Source: Oreohelix idahoensis (Eukaryota; Mollusca; Gastropoda; Stylommatophora; Oreohelicidae). Taken from it: DNA of 64,000 nt. A program made the translations under genes and the position numbers. The notes beneath the pieces were generated by a model, which was not told the DNA's origin, did no database searches, and was given only the letters and a program-made list of their open reading frames with translations. The DNA is taken from NCBI GenBank assembly GCA_024509875.1, contig JAMPIV010013759.1, positions 54,348 through 118,347 on the forward strand, given 5' to 3'. Positions 10,923-22,291 of this stretch are shown here, in pieces (positions within the stretch are counted from its first letter, which is position 1; each line of letters opens with the position of its first letter).

Positions 10923-12732
10923 AAGCTTAAACTTAAAAAGAACTATAATCAAAACAGATGTTCTCAGTTAAGATTCAATTTAGACAAACTGAAAGATCCA
11001 GAAATCGCGGGAATCTTTGAGGCAACTGTTGGAGGAAAATTCGCAGCTCTAAACTTTTTGGAAGATGATATCAACTCAATCACAGAGAACATGAAAGACG
11101 TGCTCATTGAATCAGCAACAGAAATACTCGGTAAAAGAAAGAAAATAAACAAACCATGGGTTACAGATGACATTCTGAAGTTATGTGATACACGGCGGGA
11201 AATGAAAAAGGTTAAGAAAGAGGTTCCTGAAGCAGCATGGCAATACAGTATGGTGAATAAAAATATTAGGAAGAAAATGAAACAGGCCAAAGAAAAATGG
11301 GTAGCTGATCAATGTGAGTCCATTAATACGGGGCTAATAAAAGGTAACAGCAAGGCAGCTTTTGACACGTTAAGAAAACTATCAAAACCCCAACAGCCCA
11401 GGGTAACTGTCATAGAAGATAGCAATGGGAATCTGCTCAATGAAAAAACAGCTGTAATGAGAAGGTGGACAGAATATTGTAAAGAATTATATAACTGTAA
11501 ACTTGACACTGACTTAGGCATATTAAACAACATTAAGTGCGAAAACAGGGAACTCGGAAATGCAGCAATATTACGGGAAGAAGTGGAAGAGGCTATATGT
11601 TCGATGAAAGGTGGGAAGTCACCGGGTGTGGATAATATCCCAGCAGAGCTCTTGAAATATGGAGGACCAGATATAGTAAAAATCATGACAACAATTTGCC
11701 AGAAGATATGGAGTACAAAAAAATGGCCAAAAGAATGGACGCAGTCATTAGTAATACCGCTTCCAAAGAAAGGAAATCTAAAAATGTGCAAGAACTACAG
11801 AACCATTAGCCTTATTAGTCATCCAAGTAAGGTGATGTTAAGGATGCTTTTGAACAGAATAAAACAGAAATCAGAAGAAATCTTGTCAGAGGAACAGGCT
11901 GGCTTTAGACCAAAAAGAAGTACCTCAGAACAAATCTTCAATATTAGATTACTTATCGAAAAACATCTCCAACATCAACACGATTTATACCATAACTTCA
12001 TAGATTTCACAAAAGCCTTCGATCGAGTCTGGCATGAAGGCTTATGGCAAGTTATGAGAAAATTCAATTTTGATACTAACATCATAGATATCATTGAAGC
12101 ACTATACAAGGACGCAAGCAGTGCTGTTTTTGCAAGCAACGACATTGGAGAATTTTTCAAAACAACTGTAGGAGTTCGCCAAGGATGTATCCTGTCACCA
12201 GTGCTCTTTAATATATATCTAGAACATATTATGCAGGAGGCTCTCTACGATTATAAATCAACCATATCGATTGGAGGCCGACCTCTGTGCAACCTACGTT
12301 TTGCTGATGATATTGATCTGATAGCTGGATCAGAATCAGAACTTCAAGACCTTACCTCTAGACTGGAGAAAGTAACAAGAACGTATGGGATGGAAATTAA
12401 TATAGAAAAAAGCAAGATATTGGTGAATAGCCATAAGAAACATGTTCCGACCAACATTACGTTAAATGGGCAAACGTTAGAAGAAATTAACACCTTTAAA
12501 TATCTCGGGTCCACTATATGTAGTGATGGAAGATCAAGTAAAGAAATCAAAACAAGACTGGAGATGGCCTCAGCTGCCATGACAAGGTTGAATGTGATCT
12601 GGAAAAGTAACATCAGTTTTCCTGTGAAGATCAAATTATACAAATCACTTGTATTATCTATTCTCTTGTATGGGTGTGAGGGCTGGACACTCACTGCAGA
12701 TACGGAGCGAAGGATTCAGGCTTTCGAGCGAG
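10923..12732 (+). mobile_element. LINE B, part 2: linker and reverse transcriptase, 3' truncated
   Basis: A single open frame runs from the duplication at 10923 through 12732 and on to a chance stop at 12758. A basic linker (KRKKINKPWVTDD) precedes the RT. GGKSPGVDNIPAELLK and PLPKKGNLKMCKNYRTISL are fingers motifs, EEQAGFRPKRSTSEQIF follows, and FIDFTKAFDRVWHEGLW is motif A with its Asp. GVRQGCILSPVLFNIYLE is motif B and LRFADDIDLIAGSE is motif C with both catalytic Asp. KYLGSTICSDG and LLYGCEGWTLTADTE follow. All catalytic residues are present. The C-terminal finger-like tail and 3' end are missing because the sequence switches to mariner near 12733. Together with 1-225 this is about 2 kb of frame-intact LINE. 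Confidence 0.88.
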
Positions 12733-13006
12733 AAAGATCTTCGCGGAAATCACTTTGAGGACACCGAGACCATTAGACGCGCCGTACGCCAGTGGTTTAG
12801 GAAAAAAGACACAAGTTTTTACCGTGCGGGGATACATACCCGTGTGAGAAGATGGACAAAAACTGTAACAAATAACGGAGACTACATTGAGAAATAAATT
12901 TTTGAAGTTCAGACTAGGGGCTACATTTCAATGTGGATTTTATCTGTTTTCTTGCCTATTGAATGAAATTAAAAATTACGAGGCATTACTTTTTCACCAT
13001 CCCTCG
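12733..13006 (+). mobile_element. 3' end of a mariner-family DNA transposon
   Basis: The frame ending at 12897 reads KDLRGNHFEDTETIRRAVRQWF, then KKDTSFYRAGIHTRVRRWTK and NNGDYIEK-stop. This is the characteristic C-terminus of mariner transposases. About 100 bp downstream is the 3' terminal inverted repeat, ending CACCATCCCTCG at 13006 followed by the TA target dinucleotide (13007-13008). The DDD catalytic core and the 5' end are absent. The left edge abuts LINE B mid-ORF, which needs a deletion or rearrangement rather than simple insertion. Confidence 0.82.
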
Positions 13007-14594
13007 TACATACAGTACTTGTTATATTACTAACCTCTTCAAATAGTGTAAATGTAAAACATATTCATTTTAAATGTAATGAAAGTTTCACCCTTTTCAA
13101 CTAGGGTAAATGTAAACATATTCAAACTATATTGTTATAATTTTCAACTAAAGTTAAATATAAAACTATTCATTTTAAATGTAAAGATATTTTTTCGCTA
13201 ACTGGGATTAAGATTAATTCTCAGATAGGGTAAACATTCTGAAGGTAGATAGGATAGTGGAATAGGAAGATGGGGGCACATACGTATGTGTCTGGAAACT
13301 CAATACTCAGAGGGTGTTTACTTCTGTTCTTTTGACATACTAGTTGGTGGTACCAGTTAAGCGTACTATTTCTGGAACAAGTGAGGGTATAAGTGCCCTG
13401 AAATCAACACTAGAAACCATCATCAGACGGCTCAGAGACGCAGGACCAGCTTTGCAGTTACTCTCTGATTCTATTTGTAACGTGCTGCAACTCTTAATTT
13501 TGACCAGGGATGCGAGCGATCAGTCACCTATCTGCGAAGAACCAAAACACCAGCTGAAGCAGAAACCCCAGCAGCTAAGTGTACAAATAGATGACAAGAA
13601 CCAGTCATTAACATCATATGATGATGGTCAATTTTTGTTAAAGAATTATTCAATTTTTAATAACTATTAACAAGTTATTGATTATTAAATTTGTTACTTA
13701 AATCTATCCAAAGTTAAAGTTGATTTAATCATTTTGAATGTGTTTTATCCGTATGTCTCAGACCATTTCTTAATTACACTTAAACAGAGCTATACAATAA
13801 TAATAAGAGTAAATTTGCTGAATTAACTCAGCTCGGGGCTTGAACGAGCTAACGAGTTATAAGATTACATAATGCTTCATAAAAGTTGACGGCAAATACT
13901 AGAGTCAACGTGCTCAGCCAATGCAGCATTGTTCTCGCTTACTGAACATCTTGTGAATACTCCCTTGAGGGAGAATCCTCATTGTCCTTCTATATACAAC
14001 TCTTGTGCGCCGGCAGACACATTTGAAGACCCACATTAGTTCCTCTTGAGTTTAGGCCACTTTTGGACCATTACTGCAGAGCTACAGGGAGGCAACACGT
14101 GACAATCCACTGATACTCTTAAGAGTGTTACGAAATAATCTTCTTATTCTTTCATTCAATTGTCCTTTCTTCACTCCACTCGGTCAGTCATCACCCGATT
14201 ATCCCTTCTTCCTTCTCATCCGTTCATTATCATGTGTTTACGCCGCATCTATCGATATAATCTACACTTGCTGGCTTCCCACCTTTCTGACTGGTTTATC
14301 TTTCTTTGCAGCCATCAGCGTTTAGAAAGAAGGGTAAGAAAACCACGTTCTCTTGTTTTGGTAATCGCCAGCAATAGACAGATTAAGCTGTCCATCCACG
14401 TAATAGATTGGATAACTACTTCTGTTTATCTGGTGATGAGTCTGATATTGGCAAAACAGATTGTCATCTAAGAGAAACCGTGAAAGCGACTTGCAAAAAC
14501 ACAGTTCTTCCTTAATTTTATTTTAAGTTAGCAATCTCGACAACAGATATACCTATTAATGATTTCCGGCAGATAGCTTGTTGTAGTAAACAAC
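13007..14594. other. AT-rich intergenic stretch with a short imperfect repeat
   Basis: About 13030-13190 holds three degenerate units of roughly 55-60 bp sharing 'AACTAGGGTAAATGTAAA' and 'TTCATTTTAAATGTAA'. The rest shows no gene. The frame at 13344-13670 (108 codons) opens from TTG and matches nothing I know. Confidence 0.5.
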
Positions 14595-14599
14595 GATGG

Positions 14600-14888
14600 T
14601 GTTAAGGATAGATTTGGGATGCAGATAAAATAGTGTGGCATGTTACTACACGCTAGCACATTTCCATTTTTGTGTGAGGAACTGTGTTCGCCTGTAGACA
14701 AACTACGGTTTGCACGAAGCGTCCACCCGTGGTGAGCGAGGCGTTCACCCGTGTTGAGCGACGGTCAGCTAGTGACGTTTCTGTCACATGTCGTGGGGTT
14801 CAGTGTGAAAATCAATTGGGTTTCCGTCTTTGTGTTTGCGTCCAAGAGAGATGTAATTTTTCAAGCTCCGGGATAATGGAGAGTGATT

Positions 14889-14980
<92 letters not shown>

Positions 14981-15431
14981 AGCATTGTTGATTTTCGGAG
15001 GTCGCCACGTTATGTGCAAGATGGTTCGTAACCTTGAGATATGAGGCAATTAATATTTTGTTTCCACTGATTGCTTCTGTCGCATTACTTTGGTTTTCGT
15101 GGATTGCCCGAACCTTTAGTACAACGGCCAGGATTGAGGGGAGATGTGAGGAGTAAATTAATGTTATATTATTGCCACTTAAAGATGCCTGACGTTTGAA
15201 ACTTGTTGACGGACGAGAGATAATCTACTACGCCTATCCATTGCTATGTACTTTTGATGTTTTGATGGACGTTATTGTGTAGTGACTTTATTTATTAAAT
15301 GTCAACCATGTTTCCCGTGGACCTGTTCACCTACCGGCTTTTGTTATGTATACAGACAATAATGTCCTGAAAGAACACCTGCTATCATTCGCGTATCCAT
15401 GCATGATCCTCTAATTTATCACAACGTAACA
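14600..15431 (+). repeat. 5' LTR of the Gmr1-like element
   Basis: 832 bp. It is longer than its partner because of a TA microsatellite at about 14893-14977. Otherwise it is near-identical to the 3' LTR. CCATATAATTTGGAGGCCAG follows directly; the TTGGAGGCC part may be a degenerate primer-binding site. Confidence 0.9.
14893..14977. repeat. (TA)n microsatellite inside the 5' LTR
   Basis: Roughly 80 bp of nearly pure TA. The 3' LTR has only a few TA units at the same place (about 21820-21830), so the expansion or contraction came after insertion. Confidence 0.9.
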
Positions 15432-16732
15432 CCATATAATTTGGAGGCCAGTGTGGTTTTGGATCCATACTTTCATCAGGACATGGTTTTCAAATTTACG
15501 TAAGCAAGTATACCTTCGTAATTTGCAAATGTACAGCTGCCATTTAATCGGTATATTCGATCGTCACTCCTGTTCAACGTGTTATTGTAAACACACCATT
15601 TCGTAAACCCAGTCATTATCAACGGGTCCAGTTGGATAACGAACACTACCACTGCGCATGTCCAATGTTCCAGTTTCAATGTCCTATTGTTCGCTGTAAC
15701 GTTCAAGATTACAATTTCAAGCCAACTAATTTGCAAGTTTATTTCGTGTTATAGTCTACATCACAACGTTTGTAAGATTCTTTCAAGTTTCAAGTCTATG
15801 CCACGGTGATGTCAAGTTATTTGTGCCAAGTCAACACAACGTTCGAGGTCTACACAGTTTATGATGCCCATCTGACTGCTATCGTGTATTTGTTTACATT
15901 TCATCCGTGATTCACTTGTATTGAGGGACAGTGTTGACGCCTTTTTCCGGACTTGCATCTGATCGGATTGCGATAAGATAAGTGCCTGTTATTACACTCT
16001 TGTACCTTTGCCATGGTGTAAGCCTTTTGATATCTATGTTATTCATTTTCTTGGTTTCTATGTCTTTGTACAAATCTGTTGTTAGTGACACATGTCATTG
16101 TAAAATGACCGCTCAGCAGATATTTCTATAGGTTTAGTTTACATTTCTCAAGCAGGGAAATTTCCGGCACGAGTTTTCTCATCGACGTTTAGTTCACTGC
16201 CTGTTTAGTGTGACCTAATTTTTTTAGATGTGCTGCTCCGTCCTTCTAGTTGTCAGTTCTTGTTGTGTGTTGGTTTTGTTTTTCTTCTACTTAGTTCACA
16301 ACCATTCTGTTCGTAATGCTAGTCTAACCTTCTATCACTCGTTTACATTTATATATATTGTTACAAGTCCTGTCCTGTTTTTTTTTTTGTTATTTCTCCT
16401 TAGTTTCCCATTTGCATTCTTTTTCGTTTACTTGCCGCTGTTATTACATTGTCTTGGTCACTTGTACTTGTCTTTTTGTTTAGTTCCATCAATTCTGTTC
16501 TTGTACATTATCATAATTTTTTTTCCTCCTCTCTTTCTCGTTTCCCTCGTATCTTTACTACTGTTGATCTGTCATACTATACTATTTTGTTATTGATTAG
16601 TAATATTAAGAATCTATTTGCATTGATAATATTGCAAAGCACAAAGCTAGTGAATTGGTATTGACGGACTAATCGAGATACATTTATTACATAATTTATA
16701 ATATTGATAGTAAGATACTGAAGAAGTTAATA
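15432..16732 (+). other. Leader between 5' LTR and gag
   Basis: About 1.3 kb, T-rich, no supported gene. The Phe/Leu-rich frames near 16228-16664 are low-complexity. Confidence 0.6.
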
Positions 16733-17923
16733 ATGGAGTATCAGGAATTTATTACTATGGGCCAAGAATATGGTTACAAGGCGAAGGAATTAATGGACTT
16801 TGCCAAAGCGGAATTCAATGCCAAAGAAAATCAAGAAGCCCTAGAGAATAAGAGACAAAGAGATGCACGGTATGAAGAGCGAGAGCTCAGAAAAGCAGAG
16901 CTACCTGCGGAAGAGAACAGAAGGATTGCAGAACAGCAATTAGAGGAGAAAAAGTTGCAACAAGCTGCTGAAGCAGCAAAACTTGCACATGAAAAAGAAT
17001 TAGAAGAGAAAAAGCTTGCACATGAAGAAAAAATGGCGACTTTACGTATTGAAGAGCAAAGAGGGCAACATCTGACTAGACAAAATGACGACTCTGAATA
17101 TAGAGGTTCCTCTAGCAACCACAATAGCAGTTTTGTTAAATTTCGTTTGCCTGTGTTTAAGCCAGAAATAGATGATATTTCGTCCTTCTTACAACGCTAT
17201 GAAAATGTTTGTGAAGAAAATAATCTTGATAGGTCTCATTGGTGTACAAGATTGGTGGATTTCATGACTGGTGAATGTTTAACGGCTCTGTGCCAATTGG
17301 ACGGGCCGATTAGACGCAATTATGATGCTGCTAAAACATTATTATTAAAACTTCATCAGTTAGACGCAGAAGGTTATCGTATGAAGTTCAAACATATGAT
17401 TCCTGAAACTGGTAAAGATTTTACACAGATTGTAGCTGCAACTCGACTAACATTTAATAGATGGATACAGCTTTCCGGCATTGAAGAGAATTATGAGGGC
17501 CTTAAGGACTTATTATTGCGAGACAAAATTTTGTTTTCTGTAAGCAGACCACTGCGAGAATATCTACAGGAAAGGAAGCCGTCGAGTTTGAGTTCAATGG
17601 AGGAATTATGTAGGCAATATTGTAATGCACATCCGGGAGTTTGTGTCAGTAACAACACTATTAAGAAAGCTTTACCTGTTGCCGCAGCTACAACTTGGAA
17701 CCACAACAATTATAAACAAAGATCCTACAGTTTTGATGAGAATTTCAAACCAAGCAAAATCAATAACTCACAACCATATACAGGTAGACAACCATATAGG
17801 AACCATTCACCTCAAAACAGAGGTAATTTCCAACAAAACTCAGGAGAGAAAAGGAATGATAATTTAGGAGTATCCCACAGCCGTGGTGGATATTCACTCA
17901 CCATTTTTTACAGGCAAGGTTAA
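16733..17923 (+). CDS. gag: Gag-like protein with SCAN-like capsid region (truncated)
   Basis: 396 codons from ATG 16733. Residues about 20-125 are a highly charged Glu/Lys/Arg/Gln/Ala coiled coil. From about residue 135, VKFRLPVFKPEIDDISSFLQRYENVCEENN with a following Trp starts a SCAN-like capsid domain of the type found in many invertebrate Gypsy Gags. It continues to EELCRQYCNAHPG (about residue 300). The tail is Asn/Gln/Arg/Tyr-rich and disordered. The CCHC zinc knuckle expected next is missing; the frame runs into GGYSLTIFYRQG and stops at 17921-17923. An internal deletion joins the tail to the end of the protease region. The capsid would package the element RNA. Confidence 0.8.
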   Translation: MEYQEFITMGQEYGYKAKELMDFAKAEFNAKENQEALENKRQRDARYEERELRKAELPAEENRRIAEQQLEEKKLQQAAEAAKLAHEKELEEKKLAHEEKMATLRIEEQRGQHLTRQNDDSEYRGSSSNHNSSFVKFRLPVFKPEIDDISSFLQRYENVCEENNLDRSHWCTRLVDFMTGECLTALCQLDGPIRRNYDAAKTLLLKLHQLDAEGYRMKFKHMIPETGKDFTQIVAATRLTFNRWIQLSGIEENYEGLKDLLLRDKILFSVSRPLREYLQERKPSSLSSMEELCRQYCNAHPGVCVSNNTIKKALPVAAATTWNHNNYKQRSYSFDENFKPSKINNSQPYTGRQPYRNHSPQNRGNFQQNSGEKRNDNLGVSHSRGGYSLTIFYRQG

Positions 17924-18713
17924 AATGTGTTTGTTAAGAAGCCCAACAGAGGATGTCACACTTGGCCGGATACACGGCAGCAATGATTGCTCACCCGAAG
18001 AAATTGTTCAATGGGAACGTCAAAATTTATCAACTGCTACTGCAGTTACTACGCGTGCCCAGGCCAAGGCACCACAGGAAAAGGATGATACCGATCCTGG
18101 AACTCAGGACAATTTTCACGTTCACTCTGATATAGACAAACAATCCTTTATCAAACTTCAAGGAGAAGACAACTCTGTGAAGAAATTCTTTAGATTAGTC
18201 AAAGATAATGATTACGTTGATGATAGTGTGTCACCAAAACAGTGGTACACACTTAAAAATGATGTATTGGTTAGGAATTTTAAAGATTCATCTTCAATCA
18301 GACATCAGGTGATGGTTCCCCAAAAACTTCGTCTGTACATTCTACAACATGCACCCGATTCTCACTGTGCTGGCCATATGGGCTACTCTAGGACGCGTTC
18401 CAGAGTTTTGTCCTCTTTCTTTTGGCCGGGAATTTCCAGAGACATCTCCATATATTGTTGCTCTTGCGTTATTTGTCAAGAGGTAAAATCAAGAGGAGCC
18501 TATCATACGGCCCCGATTCAGGCGTGTGATATACCTGTACGCCCCTTTGAGAAAATGGCCGTTGATATTATCGGTCCTTTACCTGTTATGTCCGCTAGGG
18601 GTCACAGGTATGTGCTCACATGTATTGACATGTGCACTCGATGGCCCGAGGCCATACCTCTTAAGAACATCACCACTAATGACGTTGCTGATGCCCTTTT
18701 CTTATTTTTTCAC
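17884..18713 (+). pseudogene. pol: Protease remnant, linker, and integrase N-terminus
   Basis: The frame opens at a GTG, so it is a fragment of a longer polyprotein. The first 40 codons (SPFFTGKVKMCLL, then VTLGRIHGSND) match the end of the Gypsy aspartic protease region; the catalytic D-S/T-G is deleted. A linker ending AVTTRAQAK follows. The integrase zinc-binding domain lies at about 18340-18480, with SHCAGHMGYSRTRSRV and a closing CCSCVICQ (H-H-C-C). The core begins FEKMAVDIIGPLPV, containing the first catalytic Asp, then CIDMCTRWPEAIPL. A frameshift near 18700 moves the rest to the next frame. Confidence 0.82.
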
Positions 18714-19449
18714 TAGACTTGGTTTTCCTCGAAAACTTCTTTCAGATCGAGGTACCCAATTTGTATCTCACACTATGACTGCTGTTATGAAACGCCTCAA
18801 TATCGACAGGTCTCTCAGTAGTGTTTACCATGCGATGAGCAAAGGCATGGTAGAACGTCTTAACCGGACGTTAAAGCAATTATTTGGCAAGGTTACAGTG
18901 AAATATCCTCAAGATTGGGACAGGGTTTTACCCGCCGTACTGTTCGCATACCGTGAGGTAGCAAATGAACAGACTGGTTTCTCTCCTTTTGAGCTTGTGT
19001 TTGGAGCTCAACCTCGAGGTTCCATGTCTCTTATTAAGGACCTACTCATAGACTCAGAGATGACTCAGGACATCCAGTCATCATATGAATACGTCATTAA
19101 CTTCCGGCGTAACATTATAGATGCGTGCCAACTGGCTACAGCTTCTTCCGAGGCTGCTAAAGCAAGATCACGCCAGTTCCAAAATCGTAATAGACGATTA
19201 CGTCAACTATTACCTGGCGATGAAGCTTTTGTATTGCTTCCAAGGAAAGAAAATAGACTTTTAATTGCTTCGAATGGCCCATATAAAGTGTTGTCACGCA
19301 TTTCTGATGTTGACTACATCTTAGATATAAAAGGGAAAAGGAAGACCTTTCACATAAACATGCTTAAGGAATTCCACACTAGACCGGAACATCTTCAAGC
19401 CATCTTTCAAGTAGTTGATCACCACCTTAGGCCTGGTACTCCTACTTGA
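18690..19449 (+). pseudogene. pol: Integrase core, second half, and C-terminal domain
   Basis: The frame open from about 18526 becomes meaningful near 18690. FTRLGFPRKLLSDRGTQFVS carries the second catalytic Asp, and YHAMSKGMVERLNRTLK carries the catalytic Glu, though the usual His-Pro after Tyr is His-Ala here. FAYREVANEQTGFSPFELVFG is the standard downstream block. The C-terminal domain has LLPGDEAFVLLP and a GPYKVLSRISDVDYIL chromodomain-neighbour module. It ends FHINMLKEFHTR and a stop at 19449, a typical integrase end for Gmr1-like elements. Confidence 0.82.
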
Positions 19450-20056
19450 AAATCTTTTGTCTCATCTCACCAAGTCTCTTTTCTTTACTAATATTGACTT
19501 TACCAAGGGATACTGGCAAGTTCCCTTGACTGACAGAGCTAAACCACTCACTGCCTTTGCTACACAACGGGGTCTTTATCAGTGGAATGTGATGCCTTTC
19601 GGACTTATTAACGTTCCGGCTACGTTTGTCCGTATGATGAGAAAACTTCTCGCTCATCGCTCCGATGTAATCACATACATAGATGACATCTGTCTATTCA
19701 GTTCCACTTGGGAGGAACGCTTCTTAGGTTTACATTCTCTTCTGGACACGTTACGTCTCTATTACCTAACAGCCAAGCCCTCAAAGATCTTTATTGCCTT
19801 TGAGGAAATTTCATTCTTGGGACATAAGGTGGGTCACGGTTATCTTCAGACCGTGCCACAGAATGTTTCCAAAATTCTAAAATTGTCCGTGCCCACTACT
19901 AAGAAGCAAGTTCGTAGTCTTCTCGGCTTAATTCAGTATTACAGTAAATTTATACCCAACTTGTCTTCCGTCATTGCAGACCTCTCTGCCTTGCTAAAAA
20001 AAGGCTTACCGAACCACGTGCACTGGACACCAGAGTGCCAGGCTGCGTTAAATTAA
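19425..20056 (+). pseudogene. pol: Reverse transcriptase lacking its N-terminal fingers
   Basis: This overlaps the integrase end in another frame. It starts abruptly at ENLLSHLTKSLFFTNIDFTKGYWQVPL (motif A, Asp present) without the upstream fingers motifs, so roughly 100 or more codons are deleted between integrase and RT. MPFGLINVPATFVRMM is motif B. The catalytic TYIDDICLF sits at about 19672-19700 with both Asp. SFLGHKVGHG and RSLLGLIQYYSKFIPNLS (thumb) follow. Stop at 20054-20056. The TFVRMMRKLL and WEERF features fit the Gmr1-like RT branch as I know it; a phylogeny would settle it. Confidence 0.82.
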
Positions 20057-20502
20057 ATTCAACAATTTTTTCTGTGCCACCAATTTTGAGGTTACCAGAT
20101 ACAAATCTGACTTATTATCTCCGCACAGATGCTAGTTCAAAGGGTTATCGGCGCATCACTGATGCAAGAGTTCGAGGGAAGATTACATCCAACCCTCTAC
20201 ATATCCAGAAAGCTCAATGATGCAGAAAGGAAGTACCCAGTTATAGAAAGGGAGCTGCTGGCTGTTATCTGGGCGGTAGTCAAGCTGGAGCGGTATTTGT
20301 TGACGCCCCATTCATCATAAAGTCAGACCAAAAATCCCGTTCCTCATTGAAGAAGGCGAATCACAAGAACCCGAAACTTGCCCGTTTCGCCATCCTACTC
20401 CAACCGTTTCAGTATGAAATCGAAGCAATACCAGGTTCTGCAAATGTGGTCGCAGATGCTTTATCGAGATGCCCACAGCTCGAACTTGAAGATTCATATT
20501 GA
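20057..20502 (+). pseudogene. pol: RNase H domain in three broken frames
   Basis: Fragments in order: LRTDASSKG (first Asp), then IGASLMQEFEGRLHPTLYISRKL and ERKYPVIERELLAVIWAVVKLERYLL (Glu) in the next frame, then FIIKSDQKS (Asp), AILLQPFQYEIEAIPGSANVVADALSRCP and a stop at 20500-20502. Two frameshifts, near 20145 and 20310. Confidence 0.8.
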
Positions 20503-21527
20503 CTTAGTTAGTTGACTTTATATTACACATGTGTGAAGCCATGGTGTTTATCCACTACTAGCCACTATGACAAAGGACAGTGAATATATGAACACTAAGT
20601 TGATTTCCAAACCATTCATATTAACATTTGAGATTTACATGACTTTGAGATAATCATTATTCACTTTAACTAGTGGTACAATGAACAGTATTATACTACT
20701 TGCAGACACAAACAATTTCCAACTACAACATCATGTTATTATTCTGGAATGCACATTCACATTAATTAAGATTGCTATACTAATACTAGAAATCTAGTCC
20801 TGACACGGATAGTTTGGGGTTTGATTACATTATTGCAAGTTTGTTTTGGACATTACTTGTCTTGCCACAACGTACAAAGGTACTTAGAGCAGCATAATTA
20901 AGTAATGGAATAATTGTGTTAATTAGTTATACTTGCGTTCTTGTACTATTTTTTTTCTCTTTCTGTGAGATATTCATGTACTTTAGCTGCATTAATGTCA
21001 TCTCGCATTGCTTAATATCTTATTTGATTCATGTCATGTTTAAATTGCATTTAAGCTTTAATTTTAGGATTTTGGATAACATTGTTAGTTGGAGATACAA
21101 CCTTCTATTTTTGTTATATTTTATTATTCATGCATTTTTGAATTTTTGATTTCGATTTTTGTTTTTATTTTATTTTATATATTTCATACCATTTTCATAT
21201 ATGCATGCTATTTCTTTGATATGTTTATTGTAAACTCACAGTGATCATACGTTTATGTATTCTTTTGTTACATCATTGGAATATTGACTGTATATGACTT
21301 GTTACTTATTGACATATGACTGTTTATGACTGATGACAAATTCGTCTAGCATGATATTTAATAATAAGTTACATTATGCAGACTGACTGCGACTAGATTA
21401 TTTTCGATATGGCTCAATATTTGTGATATAATCAATTTTGGCCGAGATTTCCGCATAGGAAATATTGGAATTGAAAAAAAAAAAAAAAAAAAATTTGTTT
21501 TTTTTTTACACCGCGAAGAGGGTGATA
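20503..21527 (+). other. 3' internal untranslated region of the Gmr1-like element
   Basis: About 1 kb, AT-rich, no supported gene. It ends in an A-run, a T-run and the purine-rich GCGAAGAGGGTGATA (about 21513-21527), a plausible polypurine tract for plus-strand priming next to the 3' LTR. Confidence 0.65.
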
Positions 21528-22286
21528 TGTTAAGGATAGATTAGGGATGCAGATAAAATAGTGTGGCATGTTACTACACGCTAGCACATTTCCATTTTTA
21601 TGTGAGGAACTGTGTTCGCCTGTAGACAAACTACGGTTTGCACGAAGCGTCCACCCGTGGTGAGCGAGGCGTTCACCCGTGTTGAGCGACGGTCAACTAG
21701 TGACGTTTCTGTCACATGTCGTGGGGTTCAGTGTGAAAATCAATTGGGCTTCCGTCTTTGTGTTTGCGTCCAAGAGAGATGTAATTTTTCAAGCTCCGGG
21801 ATAATGGAGAGTGATTTATAAATATATATATTGTGGCATTGTTGATTTTCGGAGATCGCCACGTTATGTGCAAGATGGTTCATAACCTTTAGATATGAGG
21901 CAACTAATATTTGGTTTGCACAGATTGCTTCTGCCGCATTACTTTGGTTTTCGTGGATTGCCCGAACCTTTAGTACAACGGCCAGGATTGAGGGGAGATG
22001 AGAGGAGTAAATTAATGGTTATATTATTGCCACTTAAAGATGCCTGACGTTTGAAACTTGTTGACGGACGAGAGATAATCTACTACGCCTATCCATTGCT
22101 ATGTACTTTTGATGTTTTGATAGACGTTATTGTAAAGTGACTTTATTTATTAAATGTCAACCATGTTTCCCGTGGACCTGTTCACCTACCGGCTTTTGTT
22201 ATGTATACAGACAATAATGTCCTGAAAGAACACCTGCTATCATTCGCGTATCCATGCATGATCCTCTAATTTATCCCAACGTAACA
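21528..22286 (+). repeat. 3' LTR of the Gmr1-like element
   Basis: 759 bp, TGTTAAGG to CGTAACA, followed by the duplication GATGG at 22287-22291. It differs from the 5' LTR by the missing TA expansion and a few percent of substitutions by eye. Confidence 0.9.
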
Positions 22287-22291
22287 GATGG

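Larger units (their letters stand above)
14600..22286 (+). mobile_element. Gmr1-like Ty3/Gypsy LTR retrotransposon, decayed
   Basis: LTRs begin TGTTAAGG and end CGTAACA, flanked by the 5-bp duplication GATGG (14595-14599 and 22287-22291). The internal order is gag, a protease remnant, integrase, reverse transcriptase, RNase H. Integrase before RT is the unusual order described for the Gmr1-like branch of Ty3/Gypsy. It is shared with Ty1/Copia and opposite to ordinary Gypsy. There are two internal deletions (gag zinc knuckle plus protease core; RT fingers) and several frameshifts, so the copy cannot move by itself. Confidence 0.85.

Noticed and set aside
12649..12897. A separate small gene
   Set aside because: Its second half is the mariner transposase C-terminus and its first half is LINE B out of frame.
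13344..13670. A 108-codon protein
   Set aside because: It opens at TTG, has no homology I recognise and no adjacent signals in a eukaryotic setting.
14784..15008. An Ile/Tyr-repeat protein
   Set aside because: This is a TA microsatellite inside an LTR.
16831..17124. A Ser/Cys-rich minus-strand protein
   Set aside because: It is the antisense shadow of the Gag coiled coil.
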